A DNA stretch of 60,000 nt from Cristatella mucedo (taxonomy: Eukaryota > Bryozoa > Phylactolaemata > Cristatellidae), in the NCBI GenBank assembly GCA_009760855.2, contig WPIO01000047.1, positions 2,808,001 through 2,868,000 of the forward strand. The letters run 5' to 3'. A model generated the notes under the pieces. It was not told the origin of the DNA, did not search any database, and saw only the letters and a program-made list of their open reading frames with translations. Positions 1-31,400 of this stretch are shown in pieces. Positions within the stretch are counted from its first letter, which is position 1. Each line of letters opens with the position of its first letter. Both the position numbers and the translations under genes were made by a program.

Positions 1-2635
1 TTTAAGTCTAAAATTAATTCACAGCCATTTAACCAAAACTGATAAAACTCACTCTGAACGCTAATTGATGAGCTTTCCAGCAGACCAACTTGGCAAAGCC
101 AAGAGGAAGCTGAGAAGCACCGGAAGCGCCAGTCACCACTTCATCCGTAGTGCAGAGAGGGCAGGCTTCCGGAACGCCATGGCCACCCTTTGAAAACTTC
201 TTTCAAGTTCAAAACTGACGAATTATTTCAAGTTGTAGCATTTTAAAGTTCCGTGTCGACAGAAAGAGTGGCGCATAATGATTTCTAGATTTTTGAGTTG
301 AAGAAGGCGCAACGCATTAGTGCGAGCTGTGCTCTTCCCGCATTTGCAACTAAAGCTGCTGCAAAATATTTATTCAGCCTTGACCTCTTATGTTCACCTC
401 TTCAATGAGTTCCCGCGTGGCGATTGCTCCTTAATTTTCTAAGTTGTCATGCACTCGCCTACTCTGCTGCCTTATCTCGTGAGCGGTGGAGAGTTTGTTT
501 CCCCATTAAGCCACTAAGGTAGGCAATTCATTACTATTGCAGGCGTGGTTGGTAATTACTTTCCGGAATGTTTTCAAGAATAGTTGATGAAACAGCTATC
601 TTAAATGAGGAAAATTTTAGCACAGGAGTCGGTAAACTTTTCGGACTACTGGGCCACTTCAAGATTTTGAAAAGGCTCACAAGATTAGGAGAAATCTCGC
701 ATACTCCGCCGCCCATGCTTAGCGGGCGCGGCCAGATGAACAAACAAACAGTCGCAATAGACGCAGGGACGCGCGCGGCAACTATAGGGGTAGAGAGTGG
801 TAGAAAACTCCTCAGTTGAGCGCTTCTGTCTCATGCAAGCGCCTGACATCAGTTCTAAAAATGAACACGTACCACAGATTGAGCTGTAAGCAGCAGTAAT
901 GAATAAGAACAAAACCACGACAATTCATTTAGGCTGGATCCAACGATAAAAGAGATGCTACTACGGGGCGTTAGGCCGGATTGGATTACTAGCTAAGCCG
1001 CATCTGGCTAAAAGGCCTGAGGTTTCTAACCTCTGGCCATAGTGCAAGCAGAGTAATTTTTAATACATATGGGCCGATATCTGTAGTTACTTCTGGAGAG
1101 GCTGTGAAATAGGCTGCCATAACGATCCAGACATTATATTTTTGCTTGTCTGAATCCAGGCGTGAACTCATTCGTTATCACGTTATCAAGATTAAAAACC
1201 ACAAAGCTTCTAAAAAAAATTACCACTAAGTTTAACCTTTTCACTAGTACATTCATATAACATTTGTAGTAGCTGAGTTACTGACAGATTGTGGTTATCA
1301 GGAGGCACTTTCTGGTTGCGCCTTCGTTTTTTATGTCAGGGTATGATCATTTAAGACAGCCTACCTGCTGTTACCAGCGTTATCTACTAGGTCGTTAGTG
1401 AGACACACTTCGTCATCTGCGTTTCACTGTGGGCGTGTGAAATATATCAATCCCCAGGGTCTCTGCAGTTGCTAACAGAAGTAACTTAAAGAATCCCCCA
1501 TTTCGATGTCTGCTGCTTCGCCAGTCGTTCATTTCCTGCAGCTAGAGAAGCAATCGTAGCATTGCCTACTTCTTAATGGCTGTTTAAAGATAAGTTTCTT
1601 ATCAGCGTACCAAATTGAGAGCAGCAGAACGTTGGAAGTTTGAATTTTGAAAAAAGGAGGAAAGAAGCTAAAAAAACAGTGTAAAATCAAGTTCATCTTT
1701 ACAAAATGGCAATAACTACAAGGTAAGATGGTGTGACCTCCGATAGAGGAGGTGAAGTGATCGAAATGTTTTGTTTTTTACATGCTTGATTGTATCTTGA
1801 ATACTTTCATCTCTATCCGTTTTCTACGTAAAAAAGAGAGAGATAGCTAAATTAATTAAGATTTAAGATTTATATCAATTTTTACCTTTGAGTTTATCAG
1901 TTTCATTATACCACCCACTGCGCATGATACGACAATAACAACTACTCAGCATGCGATCACACTGCTGATTATTAAAAATACCCCTAATGCGTTGGATTTC
2001 ATCATACCTAGATTTAATTTCTTCGAGCTTTCGTTCAGCAGTTCAGTTTCTGAGAGCATTCTCCTCTTCTTCTTTCTTTCTTCTTCTTCCAGATTTCATA
2101 CTAACTTTGACATTTTACACCGTCAAATCAATCATTATATAATTCCTCTTGTTTCCTAGGAGCAGCAGAAATTATATTTGCTTAAGTCTATCTTTATGCC
2201 ACTTTCGTTCTTTATCAAGATAGACCCCACCCGATATTTCAAAGTCTTATAATATATTCACGAATACTCTCACCCTTTGTCCGACCAAGTATGCTTAAAT
2301 CATTAGTAATGTAACGAAAATTATCAACACATAACTTGTTATCCATATCACATGGCTACTTTAAAAAACTTTCATTAGTCGAAAAATCTTTGGTTATGGT
2401 AATTTCAGCGTTCTGACTAATCCTTTATGAGTAGACGCTGTTTACGTAGCTTTTCCAGTTCTTTTTTTTAATCTCTAGTCGTACTTCAACCCAATTTCGG
2501 GGCTTATTTAAAAAACATACTTCTTGGGATGGTTAACCCAACCTTTCATTAATAATAACAACAACCAATTTCTAGAGAACTCGGAGAAATAAATACTTTT
2601 CATAACACTCATTTAGAATAAACAAAAGGAAGCTT
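1..2635. other. Intergenic DNA, no gene recognised
   Basis: Short open frames occur here, such as 568-819 on the plus strand, but none has family motifs, splice partners or a persuasive composition. Around 1870-2450 the minus strand has several short open blocks broken by stops, possibly an old mobile-element relic. I see no RNA gene. Confidence 0.4.
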
Positions 2636-2639
2636 ATAC

Positions 2640-2781
2640 AGCTGGCTGGTTTACAAAGCTGTAGGAGACCCCTAAAGACTATCACTCTTCTTTCAGTAGG
2701 CAATGAAGGATTTCCAGCTGCAGGATTCGAACGCACGACCAGAGTCATGGAGTGCGACCGCAGTGCCCTGGGGCTAAGGCA
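2640..2781 (-). mobile_element. tRNA-derived SINE, family B-like relic
   Basis: Read on the minus strand, it has a tRNA-like head with a pol III B box (GTTCGAATCC, complement at about 2721-2731) followed by a body like the elements at 40785 and 53881 (CTGCAG...TTCATTGCC...). It is decayed, and its ends are approximate. Confidence 0.55.
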
Positions 2782-2789
2782 TGTGCAGA

Positions 2790-4698
2790 ACATGAAACAT
2801 GTCAATCTCGATTGCGTAGTGGTAACGCCAATCATTTCAGTTTCAATATGCACAAGAAACAACGAATCGTGCAGGCGGAGCAAACGCTTCGACGAGCAAG
2901 ATTGGCTTTCCAGCTTTTTTAAATGTCTTCTATTTAGATAATATCGTAATGTTTGTCATTAGTCAAGTCAAGGCTTTCACAACTGAAGGCTCGATCTCCA
3001 ATGGATTTGAGGTGGTTTAGAGGCATATTTTGAGTGAGAGGATAGTTTTATTAGCTACCTTTAACGGACGCGACTAACAGTGCTTGACTAAATTAATGGT
3101 CTATATTTGTAGGGTCTTAATCGAAACCCAGTAGTCCTGTAAATTTTTCAGGTTACTTATGCGGTGCCGAAGCTGGATTATCATATTTAGCATAATACCA
3201 AACATAATTCAGCCCAAGGCAAGATCTTCGTAGTTTATATTAGCCTAAGTGAGACGGGAGGGGTACTTTTTAGTTGAATGAAGATAATTGGAAGACTCAA
3301 GGCAGGAATAACGTCCAAATCTTGAAGTCATGCGATGCAAAGACGTTTTTCCAAAAGCTCGCTTGTTTTAAATTCTCTTGGTCACCATGACGGATTCAAG
3401 TATTAGCCAGAGGTTAATTAAATATTTTTTCGCTGTAATCTCTTGTTTTTCTGGTTTTTTCCTGCCTGCCTCTTCTTCGCCGCCACTCCTGTCCATTGAA
3501 TGACGTTTTACATGCATCAGCGTGAACCTGGGAGTCTAGTCCTTCGTTTGTTATAACCACCTTCGGCACCTCGACGGCACGGATTACTTCCGTTGGGCTG
3601 TATAAATAAAATATTGTTGATAACCCTGACCTTTAGATATTTTCCTGCACCGGTAGCTGACTGCTTTCGGTTTAGCGCTTATGGTTTTTAAGACCAGCCA
3701 GTCTTACTCCGTTGGCCATTGTTTTTAATCTGCGGCAATCAATCGACGCCTTTCCTTTCCTACCTGCTGCAAAGCAGACCTCATTCCATAACCCGTGGCC
3801 ATAAGGGGTTCTGCCACTTCAGCTGCTTATATTTGGCTTAAGGCCTACGCTATTTCAGGCTACACCCGGAGAGCTAGGCCTCGGCCCGTGTCGCAGTGAC
3901 GCAACACAAAGTGCATCTTAAGAGAAGCATAATTAGACAGAAACGAAGAGGTCTCACGTTTTCCAGAAAAAATGAAAACCAAAGATATGTAATTTTCAAT
4001 ATTAATTTTCCGTAATTTTCAGCGCCATGTTTTCTGCTATGCCTAAAGATTAATTGAAATCAGTAACATATCTTTCTTACCATTACAAGGAAAGCCACAG
4101 TATGTTATACACCCAGAGGCTCTCCCGGTTGTTTTCAACCTGCATGAGAGCTACCTCGGTTCCTTATGTTCTAGTTACCATCCGTAGATCAATCTTCCTT
4201 ATGTATTCATTACCATCTGTGCAAATATCTTTGAGCAAAGTGTTTACCTTTTCACCGTAAAACGGTGTTTTTTATATTTATAGTTGGTGGTGACGATTGG
4301 TTTCGTTTCTTATTAAACGATTTTTTACTTTAGCAGCATTAAAAATAACTCTCTCTACACATCTATAATCATATGTTTTAACTGAATTTGATGCTCGATG
4401 GGAAGCGAGAGAGGTGATCTTTTATAACCGACATGCTAGCTTCTTATTTACTACTTTTTCGATTACGTTGTAATTTCAAGCTTGTGTATTACCTGCCAGA
4501 GAGCATACCACTTGATGGAAGGTGAAAGTGCATAGAGCAATACATTTCTCGCCGCCTGCTAAGTATTCCAATATGGATACGTTAAAATGATAAGGTACGA
4601 GAGCTGAGCAGAAACTACAAGCGGTACATAGAGTAAGACGTGATATTCTTACTTGGAAGTGCCTTCGATGACCGATGTCGAGGTGAATGCATTTTATG
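2790..4698. other. Intergenic DNA, nothing recognised
   Basis: No exon, RNA gene or clear repeat could be supported. Pyrimidine-rich patches and short open frames look like background. Confidence 0.4.
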
Positions 4699-4792
4699 AT
4701 CAAGGTCGTGTGCTCGAGCCCGGTGGCATATATGAAGCGCGTCGATATAGATTAATGTCTCTTAGGGTGCTATAGAGAATTAATTAATTGCT
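4699..4792 (+). mobile_element. SINE family A, 5'-truncated relic
   Basis: It keeps the B-box region GTGCTCGAGCCC, the GTGGCATAT segment and the tail AGATTAATGTCTCTTAGGGTG, followed by an AT-rich end. It matches the fuller copies at 30181 and 53631. Confidence 0.6.
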
Positions 4793-5251
4793 TAAATGCA
4801 ACGCATTTTAGCCAAGCAGCATATGCAACTTAAATTTCCGCCAGATTTACGTTTAACTTGACGTTACTTTGACCCAGATGCTGCTTATGTCAAGTCGTGT
4901 ACATTTTTGTCTCAGCTTGGGGAATTTTTCTGTCGCGGCTGCAAAAGTTGACCAAGCTAAAAAGCCTTCGTGCACCTTTCGGTAGCTTGGGTCCTGCTAT
5001 CCGCAGCGTCGTCAACTGAGTTGGCTGCTAACGTCGTAAAAGTAATGGCAGTGCCTTCACTGCTTGCACGCCTAGTAGTAATTTTATATGATTAGTGCGA
5101 AATTGCAAGCCCTCGTACATTAATTAGAAAGCTGCGCCCTCAAAAGACTCTCTATAGGATTCCGGAAGTCACAGGGTTTGTAGCACGTAGTTGGGAGGTG
5201 AAGTTAAAGCTTCTCCGACAATCCGGGCGGAACCGGTAGCCAGCGTTAAGA

Positions 5252-24966
<19,715 letters not shown>

Positions 24967-25407
24967 CACTTTTACATTGCAGTTAAAGGACGTAGGCCAT
25001 TGCCGATTGCATCGCCACATGCCTCCTGTTCGGGTAATATGGGGTGTCGTCAGACCCAGCTTTCTTACGATGTGGGCTGCTGCCCTATCACTAGCTTATT
25101 TTCTGGCCATGAAGCTGTTTAGTAAAATTACCACACACTGTTGAGCATTCAAAACCAAATAGTATGCAGAATGTGCCGTGCATTATCTATTTCCTGTGGG
25201 TGCTCTGTATCTGTCGTGTCGCTGAAGATTCGTGGTGTGGCACCACCGTGATCTCACCGGACTTGGCATCGGTGCAAAATGAAACTGTAAGCTCCTTGCT
25301 AGATTTGTGCTTTGGGTGTCGTCCGTGTTTTGTGCCCATTGTTTTCTAAATTGATTTTTTTTTATTTATACCAAGCTAACTAAACCCTGATATTGCCTTT
25401 ACCGTTG

Positions 25408-25413
25408 AATAAA
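25408..25413 (+). terminator. poly(A) signal of the SLC25A46-like gene
   Basis: A canonical AATAAA lies about 440 bases after the stop codon. No closer AATAAA was seen. This would give a 3' UTR of roughly 460 bases. The cleavage site cannot be read directly. Confidence 0.55.
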
Positions 25414-25889
25414 ACTAAACTGTAATGGTGGCCTTTGTCATGTAGATTGCATGTACCGTTAGCCTTGCATTGCTGGTGCCTGCTGAGAACACCTCATCAC
25501 GATCTGAAGGTGACCTAGCTTGTTGTCTCAGGGCAATATATCAAATATATTATTATTACCCTTAAAACAATGGCTGCTTGCTAATGCAGCTGGACGAGAA
25601 GCATAATATCCGGGTCTCTTGACCTAGACTGTTGGATTGGCAATGTTTTGTAGAACAATCGCAATCCCTCACGTGCAACTTAAAATTGTTTTAAGCCCCG
25701 ATGTCTGTATTCAAGCCTGCCACGACTGACCTCATCCTGAAATTTATTTCCGAGTAAAATAAGACTACTAGCTCTCTATACCCCATTCCCACTGTCCTGC
25801 TTGTGCGACGCACTGATCTGCTGCCATGCATAGCTAACAATAAATGTGTCATTAGCCTCAGGTCTTGTCCCTCCACCCTTTAAAAAAGG

Positions 25890-27465
25890 CTGTTAGACCC
25901 TTTTTAAGTAGCACTAGACCAAGAGAGCTTCAGCAATATTCGCCCAGTCTCTCTACTGCCATTCCTATCAAAGACACTAGAGCGAGTTGTGGCTCACCAG
26001 CTGAGTCCTTATGTTGAAACTCCAAACCTAAAAAGTAAGTTCCAGTCTGGTTTAAGAGCTAATCACTCCACAGAGTCAGCAATACTTTGGGTGTATAACG
26101 AATGTCTTAGGAATGCTGACATTGGCACAGTCCTTCAGATTGGTTGGCTTAATCTTTCGGTAGCGATTAATTCTATTGCAAGCCAATTCTTTCTCGAGCG
26201 CCTCTCATCTCACATGGGCACGGTTGGCACTATACTGCTATGGTTTAGGTCCTGTCTCAGAGGTGGAAGTCCACAGCTTTGATATCAAAGTGTAACAATA
26301 ATTCGAGAAACCACCGAAGTACAGAATACCCCAGGGCTCTGCTTGGTCCGCTTCTTATTCTTAGTTCTTAGTTCTTGGTTCCGCTTCCGCTTTTCACAAC
26401 ATGTAGTCTCTCTAACATCTCTCTTGCGGATGTGATTGTCAATCACAATCTATGATTTCACCTCTTTGCCAATGACACACAGCTGTATCTAAGCTTCGAT
26501 CTCTCCCAAGCCCTCCAGCACGTCGAATTCTCCCAACTTCCTCGCTGCATGTATTTTCTGACATCCACGACTGCAAATTTTCTCAAATTGAATGACGATA
26601 AAACCGGCTAACTAGTTAGTTATGGTCAAACCAATTGTGACTTGGATATTGGATAGGCTGATGCTCAAAATCGGCTCTACCAGTGTGTCTCCTGTATAAT
26701 CTATAAGACATCTAGGTGTCCTGTTCCAAAGTGACATTTCACGAGACAATTGCATCGGCTCTACTGTCAAGTCTGCCTACTGTCATGTACGACGTAACAT
26801 TGCAAAGGTGCTTGTAATTGGTGCAAAGGTGCTTGTAATTGGTGCAAAACTGCAGCTAGGCTTATCTGTTGTGAGCATCGCAGCTGCCAATCACAGTTGC
26901 CTCTTCTAACCGATTTGTACTGGCTGCCAATCAAGCAGCTTAACGATTTCAAGGTTCGATCACTCACCTGTATCTAAATATTTATCCTTCATTCGCTGGC
27001 TCGAGCCTACCGATTTAAACTACTCCACCAGGCTACATCACACTACCTTCTCTTCTGACTCAACTAGTTCAGCTTTACCTCAAACTAACCTCAAATTCTA
27101 TGGAGACCGTGCGTGTTTTTCGTGTGCTCCAACGCCTGAATTAATCCCGACTGATACCACCATATCCCCTCACTTGCTGCCATTAAAAAAAGCTAAACAG
27201 CATGTGTTACAGCATTTTCTGGGTCCTTGCGATTTGTTCTATGTGAGCTTGTGAGTGCTGACACATGCATGCTAAAACTAACTATAGCGCACATGTTTAC
27301 AGAATGCACGTTACTACCAACCATGTTATGCATGCTGACACTGTACATGTTACCACTAACTATAGGGTCATGCTTCCTATACAGCATGTGTAAAGTTCAT
27401 AGATAGAGATTAAGTTAAATAATGGCACTATAAAATATATTGTTATTGTTATTGTCCTTATTATG
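25890..27465 (+). mobile_element. L2-like LINE relic, family C, longest copy
   Basis: Reads VSLLPFLSKTLERVVAHQLS, then KFQSGLRANHSTESAILWVY, VGTILLWFRSCLRG, an RT active-site relic (HLFANDTQLYL), and the C-terminal region, then the tail and ATT-rich end at about 27440. Several stops and frame breaks make it dead. It lies between the two genes. A 20-bp tandem duplication occurs at about 26800-26840. Confidence 0.85.
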
Positions 27466-28235
27466 AACGTTTATTGCTGCAACAAGGCTCGTAAGCAGTG
27501 CTTCGAGCAGCCAGCTCCTTCAGTATTTGTCAGTCATCAACGAGGACTATCGCAATTACGCGATTTGTGTTTTCGACCAATCACTTGAGTTCAAAAGCCG
27601 TGGGTCAAAATTCACTGCAGTGAGAACTGGCTATCGCGCCTAGCTAGTTGAAACAGGGAACCTCTCCCATCTGCTTTCAGCATGTAGTTGCCTGGTTTCC
27701 GGTTGGACGATTTTGAACCGTTCACTGAAGCAAGCAACAGCAGCTCCAGTGGTTTGGACAGGAGGGGGCGTATCTGTGTGATCTATTTTGAACAGTGAGG
27801 CAACCTCACTCCTGGTACGGTATGAGGCGCGGCAGATATCGGCCGGCACTGGTGAGCGTGATAATACTGGGAGATAGGCGATTTGTTCGAGTAGACGCGA
27901 AGCTGAAATCTGAAGGTAAACAAAGCGGTCCTGTATGCTCTGAGAACCAAAAACACTCAGTAAGTGACGCTGAATTAAGTTCGTCTTCAAGCTTGCGCTA
28001 CTTTGCAGTGTTTTAGTTTAGCCAGCCAACTTCTGCTCCGGACATTACTTTTAAAATTCTTCATAGTCAACTGATAGGGTTAAACTCGACCTTTTGAATG
28101 CAAGCTATCAACCGTAGAAATTGGCTACGTCCACTAATTTTATAATTATATTAATGCTCATGTTCCTGCAGTGTAGACAAAAATCACATGCAAAAAATAC
28201 CTCACCCTGAGTTTCTATCTTACGACGACTCTGTG
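27466..28235. other. Intergenic DNA upstream of the lectin gene
   Basis: A 116-codon open frame on the minus strand (27640-27990) has no recognisable family. Otherwise nothing is seen before the promoter region of the lectin gene. Confidence 0.4.
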
Positions 28236-28255
28236 ACCCGCGCTGGTGCGCGGGT
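28236..28255. repeat. GC-rich perfect inverted repeat upstream of the TATA box
   Basis: An 8-bp stem (ACCCGCGC / GCGCGGGT) with a 4-base TGGT loop lies about 40 bases upstream of the TATA box. It could be a dyad binding site or only a chance hairpin. Confidence 0.4.
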
Positions 28256-28292
28256 TAGTTGAAGGGGGCGTTTCTAAGCAGATACCGTCGAT

Positions 28293-28300
28293 TATATAAA
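28293..28300 (+). promoter_or_regulatory. TATA box of the CTLD/discoidin gene
   Basis: TATATAAA stands 90 bases before the ATG of the signal-peptide exon, so a start site near 28325 would leave a 5' UTR of about 60 bases. The spacing is right and the surrounding sequence turns GC-rich here. Transcript data would be needed to prove it. Confidence 0.5.
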
Positions 28301-28382
28301 CATTAAGCGAAAGACACTCCCTGCTGCAGGAGACGCGCGCTCAGAAGTGCTTGGGAGTGTTTTTGGTCACCGCCGTCGAAGG

Positions 28383-28449
28383 ATGGTCGGCTTCGCGACC
28401 ACCCGGTTTGCAGCCTGGGTGGCGGTGTTGTCCGCATTCTCGCTCTCAG
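28383..28449 (+). CDS. Lectin gene exon 1: signal peptide
   Basis: The ATG (A at -3, G at +4) opens MVGFATTRFAAWVAVLSAFS followed by LS, a typical signal peptide with a short n-region ending in Arg and a hydrophobic core. It ends in phase 1 at a strong GTGAGT donor. The completed Ala codon and VSSQ of exon 2 follow, giving a plausible cleavage site near residue 23. A 5.3-kb intron separates it from exon 2. Confidence 0.85.
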
Positions 28450-31400
28450 GTGAGTGACGCTTGAGCAATGCAGATCGTGAACCGCTCCGCTTGCGAAGAT
28501 TTCGACGCGCGAAGCGCGACCTCGCGCCGATCGCATCCGCTTCAGCAGCCACCTGCTGTCCCGAGCACTCACTAGACAAAAAACGGCTACTGGCTTTGCT
28601 TTCTCTTCAAAAAGACTCTTTTTAAGAATGGCAGCACTATTTCGCTGATTCAACGTGTGTTGGTTAAAAAACGGGGACCTTTCCACGAGATCGGAAACAT
28701 TTTCGAACTCATTGGCCGACCGGTTGTAGGCCGAAACGGCATCGTTTTTGCGCAATGTGCTTCTGTTCGTTAGCTGTGAACAATAGTGAAGGCGTCCGAA
28801 AGGTAGAACAGTTCGTCGACATCCATCGTGGCATAAATAGATGTTAGTGAGGATCTCATCACGTCTGTCCTCGCTCTCTTTACCCTATTTTCGACGCAGA
28901 ACTTCGCTATTCCGTACGGCTGCTGAAATTAATTTTTTTTATTTAATCGCCCGTTGACAATTAGGCACGGGGAAATCGTTTTGCCTTATTCACCCGGAAG
29001 TGCGACGCACCGCGAGAGCCCATCGTTTGACCGCCCCGTTTCACTTCGTAGCAAGCAAATCGTCACATAATCTACCTCTTCAGCAGCGGCCGCTGCTGTC
29101 AAAGTTTTTTCAGTCCTATCTAGGAGAGCTGTTTGCCAAAGCGCGGTGTTCACTCTCCCCTCCTAATCTTATCTCCGGCCTATTGTGTACGCACGTTTGT
29201 GTGTGGGTTCAAAGGCCAGTGGCTCCTTTCTCGCTAGCGCACACGTAACTGCTCGCTGTCCACACGGGAGGTCGAACGGCGCCTGCTAGCAGGCGGCCTT
29301 GCCCTTGCTCATCCCCTGCAAGACGAATTGCAACCCTGCATGCATTGCTTATCCTTGCATCAATGCGCGGTCTAGCCCCGGCGTTCGCGTCGCTGCCGTG
29401 TGTGCGCTCCTCCTGGTGCCCTTCAGAGGAGAGACTAGTCGAGCGGAGCGGTCGCTGCAATTCCTTTGCCACCTGCTGCTGCTGCTGCACTCTGCGCCAG
29501 GCGCCCTGTCTTCCGGTGACGCAACCGCGAGGTCGGTCCTCATCCCGGGTACCAGCGGGCAAACGCCGATCTCGCCTGAGTGCCGACGACGGTGCGGCCA
29601 CCGAACGGTTGCCGGTTGATGCGGCGGCCGGGGTGGACTACTCCCTGGGAATTCGCAGCTCCATTGCAGCTCACGACAGTCTCGTGTGTCTACACTTCCC
29701 AGACTGTAGCGCGACGGCTATAAGCAACCCCTCCCTCGAGTCGAGGAAGGGTGGGAGTTCCTCGGTCGCATCCAGAGCTACGCCAGATTATCTCGAAAGG
29801 TTATAGCTCGGAGACGGCGAGTTGGACGAGTCCTTGACAGGACTAAAAAGCCTTCTCGCATCCATGAAAATCCAGCGTTAGAAGTGATGCTTTTCACAAG
29901 CGCCGGGTGCTTCGTGAAATAGCAAAAACTTTGTAAAATACACACTTCCTATCGTATGGTGGCGATTTTTCGCGGTAGCGCGATATTCTATTTTAAAGTT
30001 AGAGACTGCATGTAAGACGTATAGCTGAGCAAACGCATAGCCGCAATGGCTCAGCGACTGGCAGACCGTAGCCAAGACTTTGTGTCCCATTTTTGAACCA
30101 ATGCTGCTCATAGCCTTCTAAATACTGGATTGGGATGATAAACTCCTGCTCGGTCGAACGGCGTGAGCACTAACAACCCAAGCTGATCTGGTTTGCTCCA
30201 GCGGATAAGGTGCTCGCCCCGACCAAGGTAGGGGGCCCGAGCCCCGAGGCATATGTGAGGCGCCTGAATAGAGATTAAGTTCTCTTGGGGTACTATATAA
30301 ATGAATTAGTTATTTATATTTAAAACTCAAAAAACGTTTGGCGTGTCGTCTTGTTAAAATTTTATTTAGCTATTTGTAACTAGTTAAAAAGCACAAGCAA
30401 TGCATTTTACCGAATAAATGCCAACGTGCAAATGTGCGGTATGTTGCGAACCAGTTAAAGATTACGTTTCAGACCATCCACATTTACAACCATTACTAAG
30501 AGTAACTTAATCGCTCGGACTTGCTTTGCCGATCTTAGCAGAAAGCCAGTTAATGAGTTCACCCCAGTTTTGACCGGTAGAGGGACTTCGGCCCGCTATT
30601 ACTACCCGGGATCACATAAATGGATGATGCGTAGGTAAGTCCGGGGTAATGCGGGGGTAAGTCCGGCAGTATTGGGAGTTATCCCCCAAAATGGTCGCCA
30701 ATAGGGGAGTTGTCCCTCCAAAAGCATGTTTATAAAATATTGTACGAAGACCAGTAAACTGATTGGCATGAAAATTGGCACGAAGAACACTGGTAGCATT
30801 ACCTATCGTTTGATTTATAATAGCTGCTGTTTTGACCTTCGTATGACCTTTAAAAGTCCAAGGTCACGTATAGCACTGCTGGTTAAATCAGTTACAAATT
30901 TTTTCGATGATTAAAACGTAATTGTAGAAATATGGCAAACCGCTCAAAAAATGCAAGACAATTGACTGAAGACTCACAGCCCACAAAAAAGTTTAAAAAA
31001 ATTTGACATCTTAAACTGTTGACTGTCATCACGAACACAGCACACGGACACTTTGTCACAGGCACATTATATGCATACACACCCATCATGCATAGATGCA
31101 CAGGGGGTGAGTGTCAAGACAGGTGAGCTCCACCTATATTCCAAGTTTCATACAGATCGGCCCAGTATCGACCAAGTTCTACAATTTACCAGGTACCATG
31201 TACTACTGCTGTGACAGCACTCAAGAGAAGCCAACTTAAGGTGCCAATGCATGTAGGTGACATGGAATAACAAGAGTGTTACTATATTTGTCGCCATACA
31301 ACATCGAAACACATACTTAGGAGCATGTACTTCGAATTTCACGTTGATTGGGTCACAAGTAGCCTACTTGTGATGTTTTTAAGCCATGTGAGTGAAAGGA

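Noticed and set aside
568-819. 83-codon plus-strand frame MFSRIVDETAILNEEN...
   Set aside because: It is single, short and has no family resemblance or supporting signals; kept only as background.
29209-29806. Overlapping 130-153-codon frames on both strands in lectin intron 1
   Set aside because: High GC lowers stop frequency; the translations are Arg/Ser/Ala-rich and unrecognised, and no splice link to exon 2 is needed since exon 1 joins it in phase.
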